Assembly: GCF_020804225.1 (NCBI RefSeq)
Contig: NZ_WJBI01000020.1
Coordinates: 1-64,000 of the forward strand
Direction: 5' to 3'
DNA from: Methanosarcina sp. DH2
GTDB lineage: Archaea > Halobacteriota > Methanosarcinia > Methanosarcinales > Methanosarcinaceae
Length of the DNA stretch: 64,000 nt
Both the position numbers and the translations under genes were made by a program. This document shows positions 45,947 to 53,610 of this stretch, piece after piece. Numbering within the stretch: position 1 is the stretch's first letter; every line of letters starts with the position of its first letter. The notes under the pieces were generated by a model that searched no databases, had not been told where the DNA came from, and saw only the letters and a list, made by a program, of their open reading frames with translations.

Positions 45947-47284
45947 ATGTCAATTAAACGTGTTGTTTTGGCTGAATACTATACCACTGATGACATGACT
46001 TTACTGTTCATCATCCGAGAGGATTTTGATGAGCCACATGTGGTTGAAATTAAAAAGCAGTTAAAAGAAATAAGACAATTTGTCAACGAACATTTCAGCA
46101 AACAGATTAATAAGGAGGGGAATGTCGTAAAAACGACTGGTCAGAAAGTGAAAAGTCTGGATGAAAATGCCTTCCAGAACTTTTTTGAACCTTTTGTCGC
46201 TCCTCTAATGTCACTTTCAACTAAAGGCGATTTGATGACGAATGAGGGTGATATCATCTGGTTTGTGCCTCATGACATGCTCCATTATGTACCTTTGCAT
46301 GCAATCAAAGCCGAGGGGCGCTATCTTATCGAACGCAACCCAGTTTGCTATACTCCCAGCGCTTCAGTAATGAAATATTGCCAAGCGAAAAGCAAAGGCA
46401 GACTTGAGAAAGCGCTGGTGCTTGGGGATTCTCGCAATGACCTCATTCATGCAAGAGAGCAAGCCCAAGCAGTTGCCGAGCTCTTTTACACAAAGCCTTA
46501 TCTTAACGGGCAAGCCACTAAGTCGCTGGTTAAAGAAAAGTTGGAGAAAGAAGGTAGTGATATCGATATATTGCATTTCTCCTGCCACGGTAAGTTTGAT
46601 CCTTACGAGCCTCTCAAATCCTGCATAGTACTTGCGCCTGAGCAAGATATAGATAAAAATTCAAGTGTGGAAAACGAAGGAAGATGGAACTTGACTGCTG
46701 AGGAAATATTTGGTATGGAAATGCATGCCGATCTTGTGACAATAAGTACATGCGAAAGCGGAATTAATGATCGTAAGCCTGGAGATGAGTTGATTGGTCT
46801 TACCAGATCTCTCATATATGCCGGTACACCATCTGTAGTTGTCAGCCTCTGGTCTGTAGACGAGATTTCTACAAGCATTCTCATGCGTAAGTTCTACCAG
46901 GCGTTAACTGAAGCGAACAAAGCTGAAGCATTACAAAAAGCGCAAATTGAGTTGATGAGGTTAACTGCTGAAGACGTAATTGCTTACTGCAAAGAAGCAA
47001 AAGGGAATCTCATTGGCCCTGATGCTCTTAATGCTCAAAGATTATTAGATCGAAATATTGCGGATATGCAGTACAATGCTAGAGATTTTGAAGAAGCATT
47101 GAATGGTTACACCAAGCTATGTCATGGCTTAAATCCTAATAGTAAAGAGTATAAATATCTCAAGAATATGATATCTGCTTGTAGTCTTGCTATGAACAGA
47201 CCAAAGCCTATTAACTATGAGATTAATATGTTTTCTCGCCCATATCATTGGGCATCTTTCATTCTGGTGGGATATTGGAAATGA
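45947..47284 (+). CDS. Stand-alone CHAT caspase-like protease
   Basis: 445 residues, start ATG 45947 with GGTGAG. It begins RVVLAEYYTTDDMTLLFIIR, the strand that in ordinary TPR-CHAT proteins directly follows the segment ending sensors 1-4. The catalytic dyad is present: His214 in LHFSCHGKFD and Cys269 in TISTCESG, with GLTRSLIYAG and VVVSLWSVDE after it. The domain's last strand SRPYHWASFILVGYWK comes only after an inserted segment of about 75 residues (365-430) that looks like a TPR-type helical hairpin. CHAT proteases are clan CD peptidases used in conflict systems such as Craspase and gasdermin activation. Confidence 0.92.
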   Translation: MSIKRVVLAEYYTTDDMTLLFIIREDFDEPHVVEIKKQLKEIRQFVNEHFSKQINKEGNVVKTTGQKVKSLDENAFQNFFEPFVAPLMSLSTKGDLMTNEGDIIWFVPHDMLHYVPLHAIKAEGRYLIERNPVCYTPSASVMKYCQAKSKGRLEKALVLGDSRNDLIHAREQAQAVAELFYTKPYLNGQATKSLVKEKLEKEGSDIDILHFSCHGKFDPYEPLKSCIVLAPEQDIDKNSSVENEGRWNLTAEEIFGMEMHADLVTISTCESGINDRKPGDELIGLTRSLIYAGTPSVVVSLWSVDEISTSILMRKFYQALTEANKAEALQKAQIELMRLTAEDVIAYCKEAKGNLIGPDALNAQRLLDRNIADMQYNARDFEEALNGYTKLCHGLNPNSKEYKYLKNMISACSLAMNRPKPINYEINMFSRPYHWASFILVGYWK

Positions 47285-47299
47285 TAAAGGTGGTCAAAT

Positions 47300-47875
47300 G
47301 TGTATTTAGTTAAGGAGCATATGACAAAAGATTTTGTTAAACTATCCGAGACTTTAACTCCTGCAGAGGCCAGATCTCAACTGAAGGATAACAACTATGG
47401 AGTAGTTGTTGATAGCAATGATACACCGATTGCATTAGTACTAGTCGAAGATCTGGAGCAGGCTACAAAACGTAAAATACCATCGCTGAAAAATCTTTTA
47501 GCAAATATACCCTTAATGGTTACTGTAGGTAGTGAAGTCGAAATTAAGGAATTTTTTAAAGTAGCGACATTGTTTGACATTGGGGGTGCAAGTGGCGCTG
47601 TGGTTTTGAGAGATGAAGAGATAGTTGGAGTGTTACCAGCTGAGAATGTTAAAGAATTTCTGTGTAGTGGGTATGAGATACCATCAAATGAGATGGATTG
47701 GAATCTATTCGGAAATTCGAATGACTCAGTGCTAGGAGGAATTCACCAACTACCACGTGGCAGCGTAATATGTCTAGAATGTGGTTTTAATAATTCACTC
47801 GATTTTCTTGATAGGAACAATTTGCCTTTCTGTCAGAACCCAGACAAACCTTCTCACAAATTGTTATTACCCTAA
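47300..47875 (+). CDS. CBS-domain protein with C-terminal zinc-binding region
   Basis: 191 residues. GTG 47300 with AAGGTGG fits the full first CBS motif (YLVKEHMTKDFVKLSETLTP); ATG 47321 would cut into it. Two CBS repeats (NYGVVVDSNDTPIALV and SGAVVLRDEEIVGVLP) form a likely adenosine-nucleotide-binding pair. The C-terminal part has CLECGFNNS and a later Cys (FCQNP), a possible zinc site. It starts 16 bp after the CHAT gene. A nucleotide sensor controlling the protease or membrane protein is a reasonable inference. Confidence 0.8.
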   Translation: MYLVKEHMTKDFVKLSETLTPAEARSQLKDNNYGVVVDSNDTPIALVLVEDLEQATKRKIPSLKNLLANIPLMVTVGSEVEIKEFFKVATLFDIGGASGAVVLRDEEIVGVLPAENVKEFLCSGYEIPSNEMDWNLFGNSNDSVLGGIHQLPRGSVICLECGFNNSLDFLDRNNLPFCQNPDKPSHKLLLP

Positions 47876-47887
47876 AGGAATGATTGC

Positions 47888-48793
47888 ATGTTCAGTGATG
47901 TCCTCGAAGAAGTAACCAGCACTACAGGCAACCGTTTTATCATGACAGCTCTATTTCCAAGTCTAATTTTTTGGGGATTATTAATAACCGTCCTCATCAT
48001 AGGATCAGGAAATCTATCTGTAGCTGTGAACATATGGAATGGACAAGACGGTATTCTAAAGTCTTTCCAGATAGTAGGTTTCATAGCATGGGTGACCTTC
48101 TTCGCAAGCATCTTATCAAGCCAATCGGTTGCAATCCTACGCTTTTATGAGGGCTACTGGAAATTTCCAATGAGTAAAAAATTAGGAGATAGAGGAATAA
48201 AAAAACACAAAAGGAAGTTAAAAAAAATAAGTGTAGAAATGACTCAAAATAAAAATCGTTACGAAGATATATATCTTTTTTATCCTCTGCCTACCCAACC
48301 TGAACAGGTAATGCCAACATTACTGGGCAATATACTGAAAAATTCAGAGCTATACCCTTATGATCGTTATAATATTGATGCCGTTCTAATCTGGCCTCGT
48401 TTATATCACATTTTACCTGGAAGCTTTATACAGACTATTGCCGAGGCTAGAGGTTCATTAGATTTTATGCTAAGGATTTCTTTCCTCAGTGGTTCTTTTG
48501 CTCTTCTATGTTTCGTTTTTCTATTTATCGCTTTACTACTTCCAGGCAGAGCCATATGGTGGTTTATCTTCGTATTTCTGTGTGGTGGTTTATTAGTCGC
48601 TTGGCTGGCATACAAAAGTTCATTGGGCAGTGCAGTATTGTATGCTCATCAAATCAAATCAGCTTTTGACCTTTACCGTAGAGAATTACTAAGACAGATG
48701 AATTTCTCACTACCAACTACCCTAAAAGATGAGCAAGATTTATGGGAAGAAATTTGTCTATTTCTCTATCGGAACATTCCGGGGAAATTTTAA
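47888..48793 (+). CDS. Membrane protein of the CHAT operon
   Basis: 301 residues. Membrane helices: FIMTALFPSLIFWGLLITVL, IVGFIAWVTFFASILSS, FLSGSFALLCFVFLFIALLL and IWWFIFVFLCGGLLVAWLAY. A charged loop of about 130 residues lies between the second and third, and a soluble C-terminus ends the protein. It starts 12 bp after the CBS gene with AAAGGAATGATT, so it is in the same operon. It is not a recognised pore family. Membrane location next to a CHAT protease makes it a candidate effector or anchor, but that is inference. Confidence 0.75.
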   Translation: MFSDVLEEVTSTTGNRFIMTALFPSLIFWGLLITVLIIGSGNLSVAVNIWNGQDGILKSFQIVGFIAWVTFFASILSSQSVAILRFYEGYWKFPMSKKLGDRGIKKHKRKLKKISVEMTQNKNRYEDIYLFYPLPTQPEQVMPTLLGNILKNSELYPYDRYNIDAVLIWPRLYHILPGSFIQTIAEARGSLDFMLRISFLSGSFALLCFVFLFIALLLPGRAIWWFIFVFLCGGLLVAWLAYKSSLGSAVLYAHQIKSAFDLYRRELLRQMNFSLPTTLKDEQDLWEEICLFLYRNIPGKF

Positions 48794-49078
48794 AGTTCTT
48801 CTTTCCCTCAAAAATTTGATATATAATTAAGCTTGACCGCATGTATTGTGAATTCTTGGGCACTGATCCCGTAATTACTCTCGTTCACTACTTGCAACTA
48901 TGCCGTATGTCAAGTTGTTGGTCTCCAAGTAAAAGACAAAAATTTCCATTTCCACTTTCGGATACAGTTCGTAAATTTATTTGGATTCTTGCCGCAACTT
49001 AATAAAATGTAAATGGAAATAAATAAATTAAGAGAATAAGAGTAATTAAGCAAAAGCAGAAAATTCTAATAAATTTAG

Positions 49079-49161
49079 TGCGGGAGAAGAGATTCGAACC
49101 CCTGAACGCCTGCGCGAAACGATCTTGAGTCGTTCACCGTTGACCGCTTGGTTACTCCCGC
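49079..49161 (-). tRNA. tRNA-Leu(CAA)
   Basis: The minus strand folds as a class II tRNA. Acceptor GCGGGAG pairs with CTCCCGC (discriminator A), the D-arm is AACCAAGCGGTCAACGG, anticodon stem AACGA/TCGTT surrounds loop CTCAAGA (anticodon CAA), there is a long variable arm, and the T-arm is GGGGTTCGAATCTCT. 83 nt without encoded CCA. A decayed copy is at 35782-35864 and an integrase gene begins 242 bp away. Confidence 0.95.
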
Positions 49162-49402
49162 CTGTTGCCAAATTACTGATTAGTCTAAATATTATCTAGT
49201 CTTCCTGATTATATCTTGAGAATTCTTTTCCTACGTTAATGGGAAATAATTTCAAATCTCCGGATTAGTTAATGCGATCAAATGCAGTAGTTTTCACATA
49301 AAACTACTGTATTTTGCTCTGTATCTCAACGGATGATCCTTGAAGAGAACAATATTCAATCAATAATAAAGTACTTTTAGGAAAACAACTGTATGATATG
49401 TT

Positions 49403-50014
49403 GTGAAAGAAAAATATCCAGTTTCTGGATTTACCAGGGACAAAGAAGCCATTTACGTAAATGGAATTCGTGTCTTTGTTCCTGCAGAATATGATATATT
49501 TAAGGCAACAATCCCGAAAAAGAGACATAAAGCCCTTTTTGAGTTATCTACAATAACCGGTATGAGATATGCCGAAATTCAAAGACTGCATGGCCATCCG
49601 GAGTGGTATTCTGAGAATAGAAACCAGATCCGACTTAATGAAGAGGCACAGAAGAAGGCAAAGAGGAAAGCAAAGGAAAGGACAGTAGACTTGCTGCCTT
49701 CTACTCTCCCCTATATTCTCGACCAATTTTTCAATGGGCCTACTCCTCCTGATATTGACACCTGGAATCAGAACCTCAAAAGATGGGCTGTCAAAACTGA
49801 CTTTAATCCTTTTGGGATCTCAGCTAAAACCACCAGAAAGAGCATCGAGTCGTGGATGTTAAGCTCAGGAGTACAGCCTTTTAAAGTTTACCAGAGGCAG
49901 GGCCATGATCCCGAGACATCTCTTTATCATTACCAGGGACTAAGCTTTACGGATTTGGAGATGGACCAGATCAAAAAAAGGTTAATGGAATGGGGAATTC
50001 TTAGGACTGATTAA
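49403..50014 (+). CDS. Tyrosine recombinase (short archaeal integrase)
   Basis: 203 residues from GTG 49403. The catalytic domain alone is present: R55 (ITGMRYAEIQ), T143-x-R145 in place of H-x-x-R (KTTRKSIE), H168 (QGHDPETS) and nucleophile Y177 (LYHYQG). The missing N-terminal core-binding domain and the altered H-x-x-R box recall integrases of archaeal tRNA-integrating elements. It sits next to tRNA-Leu(CAA) and could have moved one of the flanking islands. Confidence 0.8.
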   Translation: MKEKYPVSGFTRDKEAIYVNGIRVFVPAEYDIFKATIPKKRHKALFELSTITGMRYAEIQRLHGHPEWYSENRNQIRLNEEAQKKAKRKAKERTVDLLPSTLPYILDQFFNGPTPPDIDTWNQNLKRWAVKTDFNPFGISAKTTRKSIESWMLSSGVQPFKVYQRQGHDPETSLYHYQGLSFTDLEMDQIKKRLMEWGILRTD

Positions 50015-50295
50015 GTAGACAGAATTTTCCAGAACCATTTCCAAGATTTTAGGGTTTTTTTTTGACTGAAAATAAGTACCCAAAAGACAAAGACTTCGAT
50101 TCCGATACAAAAATAAAATAAACTTATGGCATGTATTTTGGTCTTGATAAAACTCTACGATCAATTAATTCTTGAGTAAGATCACATTGTCTAATCCAGT
50201 TTTACAAGTATAAAGAATTTCCATAGAATAGTTGTTTTGAGAAATGAACTCACTTTCTGAAACCCTTCATACATACCATATCTTTTGTATATCCA

Positions 50296-50529
50296 CTAGG
50301 TGGACTCGTGTCTAACATTCCCCTTTACTCTCAGGACAATAGAAGAAGCAGTAGAGGAAGGAAAATGTTTTATTAATTTTTCAAAAATTTCATAAAAAGA
50401 ACATTTAAGAAGGTAGTTTGCGGCGATTACTCTCGCACTATCTCTTTTGACATCCTCCGGCGATAATAATCTATGTGCCAGTCCTAAAAATTGAAGATGA
50501 TTCCCAAAGTTAATACGAACTTTAAACAC
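50296..50529 (-). CDS. Possible small protein or remnant (77 aa)
   Basis: The minus-strand frame from a GTG reads MFKVRINFGNHLQFLGLAHR and continues with a plausible helical stretch (DVKRDSARVIAANYLLK). It runs on past 50296 in a less protein-like way. No family and no strong start site. The rest of 50015-50679 shows no gene. Confidence 0.3.
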   Translation of the reverse strand: MFKVRINFGNHLQFLGLAHRLLSPEDVKRDSARVIAANYLLKCSFYEIFEKLIKHFPSSTASSIVLRVKGNVRHEST

Positions 50530-50679
50530 AGTCTAAATCATGGAATAGGTAGTACGAAATAGAATCTAAAATATGTTAGGATTTGTAACATTTACAAATC
50601 TTACATATAATTATTTTATATATCATCGAGATCACAACTACTTCACATTTAATCGATAGTACTGTCGCAGGTATTAATA

Positions 50680-53610
50680 ATGGACATAAAACCAGGAGAT
50701 ATCGTAGATCTGCGCCACAGACTCTGGCGTATTGATTTTGTAGATCAAAGGGAGAAGATCTTCCAAGCAACAAATATTGATGGGGGAAGACCTAGAAAGC
50801 AAAAATTCTACTATCCGCTAGAATCCGTAAACGAATCTCATATACCTGAACCTTCACTTGACAAAATTGGAGATTCTGCTACAAACAAGCTACTCATCCA
50901 GTCCTTCCGTTATTCAATTCTCCACGGTTCAGCTCCCCTTCTGAGCCTTCAGAGAAGCAGTGTAATTCCCACGCATTATCAGCTCGTGCCTGTTGTCATG
51001 GCTTTGAATAAGAGTGAAAGGGTCAGAATGCTAATTGCAGATGACGTGGGGCTGGGAAAAACCGTGGAAGCTGGCCTTATTGCTACTGAGTTGATGGCAA
51101 GAAACTTGGTGTCCCGAATCCTTGTAATATGTCCAAAAAACCTGTGCGAACAGTGGCGTGATGCGCTCCATTCTTTTTTCCAGATCGACGCGAAGGTTAT
51201 TTCTTCAGTTCACAGAAGGGTGCTTGAAAGAAATCTACCGCCTGGAGCAAGTCCGTGGAAACATTATCCCTTCCTGATTGCATCTATAGACTATACGAAA
51301 AAAGACCCAACGAAATACCAGGTTCTAGAGGTGCCCTGGGATCTCGTGATTGTGGACGAAGCACACATAGCCTCAAAACCTCACCAAACTGCTGAAAAGC
51401 AGAGTGTGTCAATGGAGAGGTACAATTTCGTAAAAGAGCTCGCTGCCCAGAAGCAGATAAAGAATCTCCTTTTTTTGACTGCAACTCCCCATAACGGATA
51501 CACGGATACTTACGCAAGTCTCCTTGACATGCTTGACTGCGGAATCGTGAGTGGGCCTCCAAATGAACCCAGAATCGACAGGGAAATTGCAAAACACCAC
51601 GTCTGCCAGAGGCGAAGAAAAGATGTGGAAGAATGGTTTCAGGAGCATTCCGAAGAGGAAAATCCGTTTCCAGAAAGAGATCAGGATGAAATTGCCATTG
51701 ACCTGGCACATGAGGAAGAAAAGGAAATTATTGAGAAACTTGAAAGGTATGGGAAAGGAATCCTGACTCTTGCCGAGGGGGGGAGCCACAAGGTACGCAT
51801 GACTGCTCAATGGGTTGTGATGCACCTGCAGAAAAGGGCTCTTTCTTCTCCAGATGCCCTGAAGATATCTTTGAAAAACCGCCTGGGGCGTGTTGTTGAC
51901 AAAATAAACAGGGAAGAAGTCTCTGACGATATAAGCATCAGCGTGGCCCAGGCAAAGGCAAGCGCCCTGGATGAAGAACTTGTCGATGAACTGAGCGATG
52001 AAGAAGTTTCAACTAGGATGGACCAGACCGCCTTTGGCTCACTTGAGGCCCTGAAGGCTGAAAAGGAAGATATTGAGGAGCTTGTCAAAATTGCCAGCAG
52101 GATCACAGCTGCAAAGGACAGTAAGCTTAAACGGCTGACGAATCCAAAGAACGGGATTTTGAAGACAGCACTTTCGGGCGTGTACGGAACGAAGAAAGCC
52201 ATCATATTTACCCGATATAAGGATACGCTGGAGTATCTTGAACGGGAGATTCCAAGACAGCTAAGGACTACAATTTCTCCCGAAGAAGTCTTTACAGTCC
52301 ATGGTGACCTTACGGATGCTCGTCGAAACGAAAAGCTTGTGGAGTTCCAGAACCTTGAGAAGGGGATTCTGATTGCAACAGACTGCATTAGTGAGGGAAT
52401 TAACCTGCAACACATGGCAAACCAGGTGATCCATTACGAACTTCCCTGGAACCCTAACCGCCTCGAACAGAGAAACGGGCGTGTGGATAGGTACGGGCAG
52501 AAATCCAGGAAAGTGTACATCCGAACATTGGTGATGAATGATACACTGGACGCTACTATCCTCAGGGTGCTGGTCAGGAAAGCAAAGCAGATCCGCGAAG
52601 ATTATGGATTTGCACCTCCGTTTTTTGGGGACGACAGCAATGTATTGGACATGATCCAGGACATCGGCATGGAGAAATTGCCTGTTTCCCAGCGCTCACT
52701 TTTTGAGTTTGAGGGCGTCTCAAGAGTAGGTGAGGAGAAAGTCCCTGCTCATGAAAAAATAAATCCATTTGATAATGAAGTTCTGGAGAACATCAAGGCT
52801 GAGAGTTTCTATGGGCAGACTGATGTGGACCTTTCGGAAATCAGGAGGCGCCTGAAGGAAACCGAGGATTCTATAGGGACTCAGGAAGAGTTCAGGACCT
52901 TTGTCCTGAATGGGTTGAGGAGCTTTGGCTGTACTGTGACTGAAAACAGGGACCTTCAAAAGAGCCTCAAAATTGAGTTATCAAACCTGTTTAAAGTGGG
53001 GGGTTACGGGGATACTATCGAGAAAGCAACATTTGATCCGAAAGTGGCAATTGAAAACAGTGATGTTGAACATTTGAATGTTGGGCATCCATTTATCAGG
53101 CGTCTTTTTGAGCTCGTGAAAAACTCTGTTTTTGACTCGAAGAAGGAAGAGTACGGGCGGACTGCAGTAATCAGTACTGCGGAGGTCGAAAAGGTGACTG
53201 CAATCTATTACTTCCTTGTACGCTTTACTGTGGGCACTGAATCTGTCCGCATAATTGAGGAAATTATCCCTGTTGCATGTAATCTTGTTGAAAGAAAAGC
53301 CCTTTCCCAGGAAGAGATATACGAGCTTATGAGAGCAAAACCTGCAGCAAACCGCAGGCCGAAAGAGGATTACCTGCGGCATCTTGAGCTTGCAATGAAA
53401 CCTGAGATGTATCAGAAACCCTTTGAGACTACGGTTAGCGAGCATGTGGAAAAGATAAAGAAGGAAAGAACTGCCCTCAAAGAGAAGCTTATGCAGGACC
53501 ACGAAAACAATGGGTGGCTGGAAGGGATTGACAGGATTGAAAGGGCTTCAAGCGACCTTGTAGCGCTAAGGTTGTATGAACCTGTGCCCAAGATGGAGGT
53601 GAAACAGTGA
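50680..53610 (+). CDS. SNF2-family helicase (DISARM DrmD-like)
   Basis: 976 residues. The SF2/SNF2 motor has Walker A ADDVGLGKTVEAG (about 120), VICPKNLCEQWR, DEAH box VVDEAHIA (about 224), LFLTATPHNGY, and C-terminal lobe motifs IATDCISEGINLQ and QRNGRVDRYGQ (about 600). A long C-terminal region of about 330 residues follows. The length, the motif set and the overlapping methylase gene downstream match the drmD-drmMI pair of class 1 DISARM. DNA translocation to act on unmodified invading DNA is the expected role. Confidence 0.8.
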   Translation: MDIKPGDIVDLRHRLWRIDFVDQREKIFQATNIDGGRPRKQKFYYPLESVNESHIPEPSLDKIGDSATNKLLIQSFRYSILHGSAPLLSLQRSSVIPTHYQLVPVVMALNKSERVRMLIADDVGLGKTVEAGLIATELMARNLVSRILVICPKNLCEQWRDALHSFFQIDAKVISSVHRRVLERNLPPGASPWKHYPFLIASIDYTKKDPTKYQVLEVPWDLVIVDEAHIASKPHQTAEKQSVSMERYNFVKELAAQKQIKNLLFLTATPHNGYTDTYASLLDMLDCGIVSGPPNEPRIDREIAKHHVCQRRRKDVEEWFQEHSEEENPFPERDQDEIAIDLAHEEEKEIIEKLERYGKGILTLAEGGSHKVRMTAQWVVMHLQKRALSSPDALKISLKNRLGRVVDKINREEVSDDISISVAQAKASALDEELVDELSDEEVSTRMDQTAFGSLEALKAEKEDIEELVKIASRITAAKDSKLKRLTNPKNGILKTALSGVYGTKKAIIFTRYKDTLEYLEREIPRQLRTTISPEEVFTVHGDLTDARRNEKLVEFQNLEKGILIATDCISEGINLQHMANQVIHYELPWNPNRLEQRNGRVDRYGQKSRKVYIRTLVMNDTLDATILRVLVRKAKQIREDYGFAPPFFGDDSNVLDMIQDIGMEKLPVSQRSLFEFEGVSRVGEEKVPAHEKINPFDNEVLENIKAESFYGQTDVDLSEIRRRLKETEDSIGTQEEFRTFVLNGLRSFGCTVTENRDLQKSLKIELSNLFKVGGYGDTIEKATFDPKVAIENSDVEHLNVGHPFIRRLFELVKNSVFDSKKEEYGRTAVISTAEVEKVTAIYYFLVRFTVGTESVRIIEEIIPVACNLVERKALSQEEIYELMRAKPAANRRPKEDYLRHLELAMKPEMYQKPFETTVSEHVEKIKKERTALKEKLMQDHENNGWLEGIDRIERASSDLVALRLYEPVPKMEVKQ

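Noticed and set aside
51807-52415. Minus-strand frame of 202 codons
   Set aside because: Shadow of the helicase gene; Ser/Arg-rich with no motif, while the plus strand has clear SNF2 motifs.
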